64,000 bases of DNA, from assembly GCA_023268635.1 (NCBI GenBank), contig JALQUB010000005.1:1-64000 (forward strand), given 5' to 3'. The notes beneath the pieces were generated by a model. It did no database searches, was not told where the DNA came from, and was given only the letters and a program-made list of their open reading frames with translations. Shown here one piece after another: positions 47,091-55,866 of this stretch; position 1 is the first letter of the stretch, and every line of letters begins with the position of its first letter. This stretch comes from Pseudomonadales bacterium (lineage in GTDB: Bacteria > Pseudomonadota > Gammaproteobacteria > Pseudomonadales > Pseudohongiellaceae). The position numbers and the translations under genes were made by a program.

Positions 47091-48017
47091 ATGGCTGAGA
47101 ATGGTGAATCCGCAAGTTTGCCTCCACAGGCAGCGACGAATTATCTAGACCCTGGCGTCCTAGCTGGGATCGATAATCTCGAGCTGCGTGCTCGCGTGGC
47201 CGTTGAAGGCTTCCTGTCGGGATTGCACAAAAGTCCTCACCGTGGGTTTAGTGTTGAATTCAATGACTATCGTCATTATCAGCAAGGCGATGATTTACGT
47301 CACGTTGATTGGAAGCTCTATGCGCGTAGCGACAAGCTCTATATCAAACAATACGAAGACGAAACCAATACTCGCTGCATGTTGGCGCTGGACACAAGTG
47401 CGTCCATGACTTATTCATCGGGAGCGGTGAGTAAGCTCGAGTATGGGATTAGCGTGGCCTCAGCGCTGGCTTATTTTATTATGCGCCAGCGTGATGCAGT
47501 GGGTCTGCTCACATTTGATGATAAGTTGCGTGATTTTATTCCGGCACGTTGTCGCCAGCCGCATCTTATGCAGATTCTGAGGACGCTCGCGCTGGTGAAA
47601 GCGGGGGATCAAACCGATGCCGCCCGGCCACTTGCGGATCTGGCAGCGACGCTGACGAAGAAGAGTTTAGTGTTACTCATTTCCGACCTGCTGCAAGGCG
47701 AAGAAGAAACTATAGCGACGCTGCGAAACTTGCGTGCAATGGGCCATGACGTGATTGTGTTCCATGTGATGGATGATGCTGAATTGAACTTCACCTTCGA
47801 TGAGTCGTCAGAATTTATCGACAGCGAGTCACGCGAGGCGTTCATAACCACGCCTGCCTCGGTGAGGGAAGCCTACCTCGAAAATGTTAATGCATTTTTA
47901 GCTAACTGTAAGAAACAGTGCCAGCGTGCTGGTGTGGACTACTGCCTGCTAAATACAGCTGATCCAATCGACGCTGCGCTGTCTGCCTATTTGAGCAAAA
48001 GAGCGAGGGGATTTTAG
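47091..48017 (+). CDS. DUF58 protein (VWA-like), MoxR partner
   Basis: 308 residues. The DUF58 hallmark GDDLRHVDWKLYARSDKLY is at about 66-84, followed by YIKQYEDETNTRCMLALD. The metal site DTSASM (101-106) is intact, so this is a functional VWA/MIDAS. No membrane helix; it probably docks MoxR to the membrane VWA proteins. DUF58 next to MoxR is one of the most widespread pairings in bacteria. The downstream gene starts on the very next base. Confidence 0.92.
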   Translation: MAENGESASLPPQAATNYLDPGVLAGIDNLELRARVAVEGFLSGLHKSPHRGFSVEFNDYRHYQQGDDLRHVDWKLYARSDKLYIKQYEDETNTRCMLALDTSASMTYSSGAVSKLEYGISVASALAYFIMRQRDAVGLLTFDDKLRDFIPARCRQPHLMQILRTLALVKAGDQTDAARPLADLAATLTKKSLVLLISDLLQGEEETIATLRNLRAMGHDVIVFHVMDDAELNFTFDESSEFIDSESREAFITTPASVREAYLENVNAFLANCKKQCQRAGVDYCLLNTADPIDAALSAYLSKRARGF

Positions 48018-49970
48018 ATGGCCTTTCTCGCTCCGATATTTTTGTTCGGTTTGTTGGCGGCGCTTATCCCCATTGCAATCCATTTGATTCGTAGGGAGCG
48101 TCCGCCAAAAGTGGTTTTTGGTTCCATCCGCTTTCTGAAGAACACACCGAAAAAGTTAGTCCTCTTCCAGCAATTGCAGCAGTGGCTATTGCTCTTATTG
48201 CGGTCTTTGTTGATTGCCTTATTGGTTATCGCCTTTGCGCGCCCTCTGCTCAGTCAGTCCTTCTCTCGGTTCCTTGATGCTGATCCGCAATCGGCTGTGC
48301 TGGTGTTGGATGGAACTCTCAGTATGCGTTATGGAGATGTTTTTGCTACTGCGAAGCAACGCGCTGAAGACTTCGTGTCGAATATGGAAATAGGTGACGA
48401 AGCAGCGATCGTCTATCTTGCTGAAAGTCCTAGGGTGTTGATCGAGTTTACCGACGATACGGCTGCACTTCGCAGAGCGCTGGATTCGGTTGATGAGGCA
48501 AGCTTTGGAGCGAGCAGTTTATTGGGCGGGTTGGCCTTGGGAGATGAGTTGCTCGCGGGGGCGCGTTTCGAGAATAAGGCCTTAACACTGATTAGCGATT
48601 TTCAGCGAACGGCAGCAGAAGGGCTAGACGGGAGTTGGAAACTGTCTCCGGGCGTCTCATTTCGTGTAGAGGATGTGGGTGAAGAGAGAAGCGCTAATCT
48701 CAGTATCGTCGATGTTCGGACTCCGGCAGAATTGTTAGAAGGGCTAAGCGCCGATGCGGTGCTCGCCCGTGTTCGATCGACGGGTACCTTGCCGTTAGAG
48801 GTGGCTGAACTTTCTCTGTCTGTGGATGGTGCAGTCGTTGAGCGTGTTGATGTCGAATTTCCTGGCGTCTCGGAAAAAGTGGTCGAGTTTGACTACTCCT
48901 TAGAGGGGCTCGAGTCAGGGCAGGACCATGTGCTCGAAATCAGTGTGCAAGGAGATAACTTTATCGACGACAATTCTCGTTTTCGGACAGCCGCAATCCA
49001 GCCAAAAATTCGCGTGCTAGTAATAAATGGCGAAGCTGCGCCGAATTGGTACGACGATGAAGCGCATTGGTTCTCTCTGGCGGCAGGGGGCGACCAAGCG
49101 ACACCGTTTGATGTGGAGAACATAGAACCCAATGACTTGTCGGGCGAGCGTTTGGTTGGATTGGATGTTGTCGTGCTGCTCAATGTGTCTCGCCTGAGTG
49201 TTAGCCAAGCTGGTGCCCTGAGTGAATTTGTAAACGATGGAGGGGGGCTGCTGGTAGCGCCGGGCGACCGCTCACTCACGAACGGAAGTGGTTTCGATGA
49301 TGTGTTAGCGGGCAGACTCATCGCCAGCCCTAACTTGCGTGCAGGGGACTATCGGCTTATTGCGGACTTCGACCGTCGCCATCCGCTGTTTTCTCAATTC
49401 ACGGTCGATTGGGCTTCTCGCTTCGATAGGGTGTGGACACTGGAACCCTTCGATGATGCCCAGGTGCTGATGCGTTTCGATGATGGATCATCGGCCTTAT
49501 TGGTGAGATCAATTGGCTCGGGCCGTGTGTTGCAGACTGCGATGCCTATGGATTCCGAATGGGGGGATTTCCCTCTGCATCCGCTGTTCTTGCCCTTCGT
49601 ACATGAGTCTCTTAGTTATTTGGCGGCGAGGCCGCAGCTGCAACGACAAGCATTCATAGGTAATGCGCCTGCGCTAGCGGATTCGACCGAGGGTTTAATG
49701 CCGGGTGTGTTCGCACTGGCGCAGACGCCTGACACCTTGCTGGCAGTAAACACTGCACCGGAGGAATCGGATCTAAGCAGAGTGGCCTCGAGCACGCTGT
49801 TCGATGCCGTGGTCAATCCAGAGAATGTGAGCCTCGCTCCTCGTGAGCTTCGGACGGAGCAGCGTATGATTGAGCTAGAAAATCCGCAAAGACTCTGGTG
49901 GTGGATTCTTTGCCTGACCTTGTTGCTGTTGTTGAGTGAAACCTTTGTTTCGAATCGCACCTATCGTTAG
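48018..49970 (+). CDS. BatA-like aerotolerance VWA membrane protein
   Basis: 650 residues. The N-terminus is the BatA/aerotolerance-regulator domain: a membrane helix, then RRERPPKVVFGSIRFLKN, and a second helix (LLLLLRSLLIALLVIAFARPLL). The VWA domain has DGTLS at 98-102 where DxSxS is expected, so the first Ser is Thr. A CARDB-like beta region and an amidotransferase-like segment (VVVLLNVSRLSVSQAGAL to GGGLLVAPGD) follow. The chain ends with a membrane helix (WWWILCLTLLLLLSE). It is the last gene of the cluster. Confidence 0.88.
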   Translation: MAFLAPIFLFGLLAALIPIAIHLIRRERPPKVVFGSIRFLKNTPKKLVLFQQLQQWLLLLLRSLLIALLVIAFARPLLSQSFSRFLDADPQSAVLVLDGTLSMRYGDVFATAKQRAEDFVSNMEIGDEAAIVYLAESPRVLIEFTDDTAALRRALDSVDEASFGASSLLGGLALGDELLAGARFENKALTLISDFQRTAAEGLDGSWKLSPGVSFRVEDVGEERSANLSIVDVRTPAELLEGLSADAVLARVRSTGTLPLEVAELSLSVDGAVVERVDVEFPGVSEKVVEFDYSLEGLESGQDHVLEISVQGDNFIDDNSRFRTAAIQPKIRVLVINGEAAPNWYDDEAHWFSLAAGGDQATPFDVENIEPNDLSGERLVGLDVVVLLNVSRLSVSQAGALSEFVNDGGGLLVAPGDRSLTNGSGFDDVLAGRLIASPNLRAGDYRLIADFDRRHPLFSQFTVDWASRFDRVWTLEPFDDAQVLMRFDDGSSALLVRSIGSGRVLQTAMPMDSEWGDFPLHPLFLPFVHESLSYLAARPQLQRQAFIGNAPALADSTEGLMPGVFALAQTPDTLLAVNTAPEESDLSRVASSTLFDAVVNPENVSLAPRELRTEQRMIELENPQRLWWWILCLTLLLLLSETFVSNRTYR

Positions 49971-50266
49971 TGCTAACTTAGTAGGCAAGCACGCGCGCAA
50001 CCATCGGTATAGACAAGCATCTAGAACTAGGGAGAGGTAAGGAGAAGGGGGAGGCGGGATTAATACGCCAGAATGCGAGTGAGAGAACTGCTCAATGCAT
50101 TTGAAAAGGGGGGAACAAAGAAAAATCCTCTACCCCGCATCCTGACTACTTTCGCATTGCTCCATCAATCCCTGTTGGTGCTATGGTCAAGGTAGGAAAA
50201 TAGTAGCACAGTAAATTTTCAGCGCTCGATTTTAGATACAAATTGTCACAAAGCATCACCTTTATT

Positions 50267-50280
50267 TAAACGATCGTTCA
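50267..50280. promoter_or_regulatory. TetR-type operator-like palindrome
   Basis: AACGATCGTT is perfectly symmetrical and extends as TTAAACGATCGTTCAA, the AAAC-N4-GTTY type bound by TetR-family repressors of fatty-acid and efflux genes. It stands in a region between gene ends, with no known start nearby, and no TetR gene is in the window. Confidence 0.35.
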
Positions 50281-50368
50281 AACTTGAGATCCCTTCCAGC
50301 CCTTTATTTATAGAGGTTTACACGGAAGTCGCCAATCGAGCGAACGCTTGCTCGATATTTCGGCTAAG

Positions 50369-50405
50369 CAAAAAAAAACGGCGCCCTCTATCTAAGGTGC
50401 CGTTT
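50369..50405 (-). terminator. Intrinsic terminator of the RND operon
   Basis: Read on the minus strand, AAACGGCACC and GGCGCCGTTT pair with one mismatch around a 10-base loop and are followed by a run of T (A run at 50370-50378 on the plus strand). It lies 26 bases past the permease stop. Confidence 0.78.
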
Positions 50406-50430
50406 CTTTTAGGGGGTTCGCTGCTAGTGC

Positions 50431-53400
50431 TTATGTATTGCTTGCAGCTGCAACTTGATGCTTCGGCTTGAGACGCAACACCTTCCTGAGCGCATCCGGC
50501 AATGCGAGCATGGCTGGAGTGACGATCAGGGTAAGAATGGTTGCGAAAGAAAGACCAAAGACGATCGCCGATGCGAGACTTACCCACTGCGATGTGATCG
50601 GTCCGCCAACCTCAATTTCAGCATTGATTAGGTCCACTGAGACATGCATTGCCAATGGCAACAGTCCAAATCCTGTCGTGAACGTTGTGAGGAACACGGG
50701 ACGCAGACGCTGAACACCAGTCTGCACAATTATTTCCTCAAGACTCCAATCGCTGTGTTTCTCCTTTAGATAATTAAAGGTATCGATCAATACGATGTTG
50801 TTGTTCACGATAATACCCGCAAGGGCGACGATGCCGATGCCGGTTAAGATCACGCTGAATGTTTGCCCCGTCGTCAGCAGTCCTAGCAATACGCCCGCGG
50901 TAGAGAGTAGAACAGACGAGAGGATAATCAATGATTGGTAGTAGCTGTTGAACTGCGTCACTAGCAGTATAGCCATCAAGGCCATTGCCAGACTGAATGC
51001 GCGACCAAGGAATGCAGCTGAATCGGCTTGTTCTTCGTTGGCGCCTCGGAATACAGCACTCACTCCACGCTGAGGAGGATTCTCCTCGAGCCAGGCATCA
51101 ATCTCGATGAGCTTATTACTCGCCACGATACCGGGAGCAGGGTTCGCTCGCACATAAACTACGCGGGAACCATCAACGCGTTGAATGCTGCTCACCGCGG
51201 GCTTCGCGACACGTTTCACGAAGCTGCTAATCGGTACAGGACCATTAGGTGTTGCGATGCGGATCGTGTCCATCTGCTCGATACCACGATACTCGGCTGG
51301 GTAACGAACGCGAATGTCTACTTCCTCTTCGCTGTCGTTGGGGCGGTAGTCACCCATATACACGCCATTGGTCATGAGCTGAATAGCAGTACCTATTTCT
51401 GCCATACTCGCGCCCATCATTGCGGCGCGTGCGCGATCGACTTCGATTTGCCATTCGATGCCAGGCACTGGCGCCGTGTCGTCGACGTCGATGAGGCCGG
51501 ACATGCCATTTTCTAAGTGATTGCGAATGCGCGCCGCTTCGGCGAACAATGGCTCCAATTCGTCCCCAGAGAGTTCTATTTGAATCTCTTTACCCACCGG
51601 TGGTCCTTGTTCGATCGAGACGACTTCTGCTCGGGCTCCCGGCAAGTTGGCGATAGCCTGGCGGTAACGATTCTCTACTTCGAAACCGTCAATGTCTCGG
51701 TCACGTCGGTCCACCATCTCAACAAAGATATAACCGATGAGATCTGGCGCCGTCTGTGAAGTGCCACCCAATTGTTGGCCGGAGCCAGATTGCATGACGA
51801 TTCCCTTGATGTAGCCGACTTCCATGACGCGATCCTGGACGCTTAGCATGATGTCTCGCAGCTCTGCGGGCGAATAATTGCCTCGTGCAAATACTTGGAT
51901 CTGTGTCTGGCTTGGCTCCACCCCAGTGAAGAATTCTACGCCTTTACCGAAGCGACCGTAGGCCATTACGATCGTTACTAGGGTCACGATGCTCAATAAG
52001 AAGACGGTAATTGGACGTCGCACCGCGACAAACAATGATTTCTCGTATATACGCGTCACGCCGGTCGCTGTGACGCGGCCATCGCTATTACCGCCCTTGG
52101 CATAGGCCTTCGCGGCAGCGGTACCCTGACCGATGAGTGCTCCGATCGCGGGGGCGAATAGGAGCGCGTAGAACAGGGAGCCGATGAGTACGGCGAAAAC
52201 CGTGATCGGGAGGTAGCTCATGAACTGACCCGATACGCCTGGCCAGAACATGATGGGCAGGAACGCCGCGAGTGTAGTCGCCGTCGAAGCCATGATCGGC
52301 CAGAACATGCGATCCACCGCTTGTTTGTATGCGTCCCTGCTGTTCAGCCCCTCGGCCATTTTGCGGTCGGCGTATTCGACCATCACGATGGCGCCGTCAA
52401 TCAACATACCGAGGCCGAGTAATAGGCCGAAAATCACCATGAAGTTATAGGTGAAGCCAAGCATGCTGATGATGATGAAGGCGAAGAAGAATGAAAACGG
52501 TACCGCCAACGTGACTAGCAGGCCGGATCGGACACCGACAGAGGCAATGACTACGATAAGCACGAGTACCATTGCTGTCGCCATATTGCCTTGGAGTCCG
52601 AGGTTCTGTTCGAGGACGAGCGGGGCGGTGTTGTTTATATAGGATAGGGTGACCGCTGGCGGGAGAGTCGGACGAATGCGTTTCACCACTTCGTCGATTT
52701 GCTCCATGGACTCGACTAAGTTTGCCCCCTTGCGCTTATTCACATTCAATGAAATCGAAGGTGAACCATTAGCGTACGAATAGCGTGTCGCGTCTTTAAA
52801 TGTGCGTCTCACGTTGGCGACGTCCGCAACGGTGATTACGCCCAGATCGTTTGAGGCGAGTGGGAGATTAAACAAATCCTCGGCGTTCTCGATGAGGCCG
52901 GGTACTTTAACCGCGAAGCTACCTTGTCCGGTGTCTACTTGGCCGGCAGGAATTAGCCGGTTGTTGCTCATCACAGTTTGTATGATCGCGCTGTTTGGAA
53001 TGCCGTAGGTTTCGAGTTTGCTTGGATCGATTTCCGCCTCGAGAAGTTCTTCTCGGTTACCCACCATCACCGCTTCGAGGATGGGGGGGAGAGTTTCGAT
53101 TTCTCGTTGCAGCTCCTCGGCGACGCGTAACAGGGTGCGCTCGGGAACGCCTTCGCCACCGATGGCGATCTGCACAACTGGGAGTCCGGCCGCCGAGACT
53201 TCCTGCATGATGGGCTCTTCAGTGTTTGTCGGGAAACGAGCTTTGGCGCGGTTAACTGCCTCACGCACATCGCTGAGAGCGGTCTTCGATTCAAAGTCGA
53301 TATCGAACTCGGTGACGATCGTCGCCGCGTTCTCGCTCGAGAAAGAACTTACTTGAGTAATGCCGTCGAGCGTCTTGAGTTCGAGCTCGGTCGGTTTCGC

Positions 53401-53592
53401 GAGCTGACGCTCCGCATCTTCCGGTGAAATCCCTTCGTGGATGATGGTGGTGACGATCACGGGTACTTCGACGTCGGGGTTCAGCTCCACCGGGATGGCG
53501 AGATACGAAGCGAATCCAGTGAGTATCACAGCTACAAAAATACTCAGCGTTGTGCGAGAGCGCGAGATGGCCGTGTCGATGTAATTTTTCAT
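50431..53592 (-). CDS. RND-family efflux transporter permease
   Basis: 1053 residues from the ATG at 53592, nine bases after GGAG; a frame from 53607 adds five residues that contain that site. Twelve membrane helices and two large periplasmic loops match the HAE1/AcrB family (N-terminal RTTLSIFVAVILTGFASYLA, VELNPDVEVP). The proton-relay positions are unusual: LIDGAIVMVEYADRK replaces the AcrB VDDAIV pair by Asp-Gly, and IIVNNNIVLIDTF has Asn where AcrB has its relay Lys. No outer-membrane channel gene is adjacent, so it must use a TolC-like protein encoded elsewhere. The adaptor gene lies just upstream. Confidence 0.92.
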   Translation of the reverse strand: MKNYIDTAISRSRTTLSIFVAVILTGFASYLAIPVELNPDVEVPVIVTTIIHEGISPEDAERQLAKPTELELKTLDGITQVSSFSSENAATIVTEFDIDFESKTALSDVREAVNRAKARFPTNTEEPIMQEVSAAGLPVVQIAIGGEGVPERTLLRVAEELQREIETLPPILEAVMVGNREELLEAEIDPSKLETYGIPNSAIIQTVMSNNRLIPAGQVDTGQGSFAVKVPGLIENAEDLFNLPLASNDLGVITVADVANVRRTFKDATRYSYANGSPSISLNVNKRKGANLVESMEQIDEVVKRIRPTLPPAVTLSYINNTAPLVLEQNLGLQGNMATAMVLVLIVVIASVGVRSGLLVTLAVPFSFFFAFIIISMLGFTYNFMVIFGLLLGLGMLIDGAIVMVEYADRKMAEGLNSRDAYKQAVDRMFWPIMASTATTLAAFLPIMFWPGVSGQFMSYLPITVFAVLIGSLFYALLFAPAIGALIGQGTAAAKAYAKGGNSDGRVTATGVTRIYEKSLFVAVRRPITVFLLSIVTLVTIVMAYGRFGKGVEFFTGVEPSQTQIQVFARGNYSPAELRDIMLSVQDRVMEVGYIKGIVMQSGSGQQLGGTSQTAPDLIGYIFVEMVDRRDRDIDGFEVENRYRQAIANLPGARAEVVSIEQGPPVGKEIQIELSGDELEPLFAEAARIRNHLENGMSGLIDVDDTAPVPGIEWQIEVDRARAAMMGASMAEIGTAIQLMTNGVYMGDYRPNDSEEEVDIRVRYPAEYRGIEQMDTIRIATPNGPVPISSFVKRVAKPAVSSIQRVDGSRVVYVRANPAPGIVASNKLIEIDAWLEENPPQRGVSAVFRGANEEQADSAAFLGRAFSLAMALMAILLVTQFNSYYQSLIILSSVLLSTAGVLLGLLTTGQTFSVILTGIGIVALAGIIVNNNIVLIDTFNYLKEKHSDWSLEEIIVQTGVQRLRPVFLTTFTTGFGLLPLAMHVSVDLINAEIEVGGPITSQWVSLASAIVFGLSFATILTLIVTPAMLALPDALRKVLRLKPKHQVAAASNT

Positions 53593-53637
53593 CTGTTCTT
53601 TCTCCATGAGCTTGTCATGAGATCGGATAACGTCCGA

Positions 53638-54744
53638 TTAAAAAGTGGTAGTGCTTTCTACGCGCTGGCCCGGGAAGACGATTTCTTGGCCAATCGTGAT
53701 CAGAGTGGTTTCTCCACTTAAACCTGTCACCCAAACTCCTGGATTGAGTTCGTTCGCGCTGTCACCGATGATGTCGATGCGCTGGAACTGCACACTGTTG
53801 TTTTGATCGAGTGTCTTGACTCCAACCTCTCCAGCATCATCCAAAGTGAGTGCGGATGCAGGAATTTTGTGAGCGCGTAGTTGCTGCGCATCCACGAGGA
53901 GCTCTGCAGTAATACCCTCACGAATATCGGAGCCACTATTCGCGACTTCCACTTCGATGCGATAGCTACGCGAGTTGGTGTCTGCGACACGAGCGAGATA
54001 GCTCACGGTACCGTTCACGCGGCGACCGTTGACGAGTTCGGCTGAGACTTGTGAACCGACACTCAGAACAGAGACTAATTGCTCGGGCACCAAGCCGATG
54101 AGCAGCATCGGGCTGTCGTCTAAAACGGACGCGCAGACTGCGCCGAGGTTTAATAAATCGCCAAGTTCAACGGAGCGAGTTTCTACAATACCGTCGAAGG
54201 GGGCGCGCAGCTTGGTTCGCTCGAGAGAGAGTTCGGCGCGACTAACAGCGGCTTCAGCCGATGCGACGGCCGCATTTAATTGGGCTACTACGACGTCCGA
54301 TTGCAGGCCGCGGGCTTGTAGATCTAGTGCCGCTTTGTATTCGAACTGTGCCTGCTCGAGGCGTCCGCGTGCTTCGGCGAGGTTTGTGTCACGCGCATCG
54401 ATGGCGAGTTCACACAGCACATCGCCGGCGCTGACACGCGCGCCTCGAGCAACTGGCTGGCTAACGATGCGGCCGGGCTCTTCAGCTCTCACCATGACGT
54501 GGCGGAATGCTTGTGTGCGTCCTCGGATGCGAATTTGCTGGGTATAGTCTTGCTCGCTGATCTGTAAGGTGCGAACCAAGAGGGTCTCATCCGCGCGCTC
54601 GCCGACATTGGCGCCTTCCGGTGCCGCCTGTAAGATGACTTCTGTGCCACCGTTAGTCTCGGTGGTATTAGCATCACGAGGAATGAGCATCCATACGACA
54701 ACTACGAGGAAAAGTGCGATTGCTACTAGCTGCTGCTTTTTCAA
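53638..54744 (-). CDS. RND efflux periplasmic adaptor subunit (membrane fusion protein)
   Basis: 368 residues from TTG at 54744, placed five bases after a perfect GGAGG. The frame is open to an ATG at 54789, but those 15 residues lack a ribosome site and family match. The new start gives MKKQQLVAIALFLVVVVW, a good membrane anchor. Typical adaptor parts follow: a lipoyl half (RAEEPGRIVSQPVARGARVS), a helical hairpin (LEQAQFEYKAALDLQARG), the second lipoyl half (RAPFDGIVETRSVELGDLL) and beta-barrel domains. It connects the permease to an outer-membrane channel. The permease gene begins 45 bases downstream. Confidence 0.9.
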   Translation of the reverse strand: MKKQQLVAIALFLVVVVWMLIPRDANTTETNGGTEVILQAAPEGANVGERADETLLVRTLQISEQDYTQQIRIRGRTQAFRHVMVRAEEPGRIVSQPVARGARVSAGDVLCELAIDARDTNLAEARGRLEQAQFEYKAALDLQARGLQSDVVVAQLNAAVASAEAAVSRAELSLERTKLRAPFDGIVETRSVELGDLLNLGAVCASVLDDSPMLLIGLVPEQLVSVLSVGSQVSAELVNGRRVNGTVSYLARVADTNSRSYRIEVEVANSGSDIREGITAELLVDAQQLRAHKIPASALTLDDAGEVGVKTLDQNNSVQFQRIDIIGDSANELNPGVWVTGLSGETTLITIGQEIVFPGQRVESTTTF

Positions 54745-55074
54745 ATCAGCCTCCGATTGCTGGTGGCACTCGTTTAACTCGAATCTCACTGCTAGAAATC
54801 GTGTCGAGCTGTATCTCGAGATCTAGTCAGTTGATTGTTGAGGCTGGATGAGTGCTTAAGGTTTAGCCGGTCGTTAATTTATTGGTTTTACAGGGCTTAG
54901 GCGGTGTTTGCGCCAAGCGAAGTGTTACGTATTGTAACTGTATTAGTTGGCTTTGCAATGATTCTGATCGATTGGTTTTTAGGGTATTAGACTGATTGGC
55001 TAGGGGGTAAGATGTTGAACTCTTAGCTACGCTCGCGTCGCGTATGTAACAGTCAGGAAAAGAAGAGGAATCAG
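54745..55074. other. 330-base divergent intergenic region
   Basis: Lies between the adaptor gene (minus) and an SDR gene (plus), so it should hold promoters for both. GTTAC and GTAAC at 54924-54938 form a short inverted repeat that could be an operator. No small gene is apparent. Confidence 0.4.
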
Positions 55075-55866
55075 ATGAAAGAACTCAGGGGTAAGGTGGC
55101 GATTATCACAGGATCTAGTAGCGGGGTCGGCGCTGCGACAGCGAAGCTGTTCGCGAGCTTAGGTAGCCATGTGGTGATTAATTACAACGCGAATTCGACC
55201 GGTGCCAAAGCTGTAGCGAAGGAGTGTGAGGCAATGGGTGTCGAGACACTCTGCTTCGGTGGCAATGTGGCGCTGGATGCCGATTGCATCGCTATGGTCA
55301 AGTCGGCCATGGATAAGTGGGGTAGGGTAGACGTGCTGGTGAACAATGCGGGTACGACGAAGTTCGTCGACCACAATGACCTCGATGGTTTGGATGCCGA
55401 AGACTTCCAGCGTATTTATGGTGTAAATGTGATCGGCTGTTATCAGATGTCGCGCGCGGTCCGCGAAGCGATGGAGGCTAATCTCGAGGGTGGAGCAATC
55501 GTCAACGTGGCGTCGACGGCTGCTATTACCGGCATTGGTAGCAGCATCGCCTATGCAGCTTCGAAGGGCGCGATGGTAACGATGACACTTTCGTTGGCCC
55601 GTGTCCTAGGGCCCAGTATTAGGATGAATGCTGTCTGCCCTGGATTTATTGAGGGTGAATGGCTGCGTCAGGGTCTCGGCGATGAAAAATACGAGGCGTT
55701 GATGGATGTGAATCGAAAGGGTGCACCGCTGGGAAGGACAGCGACGCCCGAAACGGTGGCCGAAGCGATTTTACACTTTGTCACGGGGCCACAAGTGGTT
55801 ACCGGGGAGACTCTCATCGTCGACGGCGGCAGGCATTTGATGACGACGCCATTGGCAAGGCGTTAA
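55075..55866 (+). CDS. SDR-family oxidoreductase
   Basis: 263 residues. The cofactor site is ITGSSSGVGAATAKLFASLG; INYNANSTGAKAV suggests NADP(H). NNAGTTKFVDH, the catalytic Ser (VASTAAITG) and YAASKGAM (Tyr/Lys) complete the triad. C-terminal VTGETLIVDGGRHL is typical of FabG-like 3-oxoacyl reductases. Substrate is not determined. It converges with the response-regulator gene, sharing bases in their two stop codons. GAAGAGGAA precedes the start. Confidence 0.9.
   Translation: MKELRGKVAIITGSSSGVGAATAKLFASLGSHVVINYNANSTGAKAVAKECEAMGVETLCFGGNVALDADCIAMVKSAMDKWGRVDVLVNNAGTTKFVDHNDLDGLDAEDFQRIYGVNVIGCYQMSRAVREAMEANLEGGAIVNVASTAAITGIGSSIAYAASKGAMVTMTLSLARVLGPSIRMNAVCPGFIEGEWLRQGLGDEKYEALMDVNRKGAPLGRTATPETVAEAILHFVTGPQVVTGETLIVDGGRHLMTTPLARR

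Larger units (their letters stand above)
49971..50430. other. 460-base intergenic region between convergent genes
   Basis: No convincing gene. It contains a purine-rich stretch (50030-50060), the AACGATCGTT palindrome at 50269-50278, a 7-bp inverted repeat (ATCGAGC/GCTCGAT, 50335-50356) and the terminator of the RND permease gene. A 36-codon minus-strand frame starting at 50256 has a plausible ribosome site but no recognisable product. Confidence 0.5.

Noticed and set aside
50146-50256. A 36-codon minus-strand frame after AAAGGTG
   Set aside because: Too short, with no recognisable product; kept only as part of the orphan-palindrome finding.
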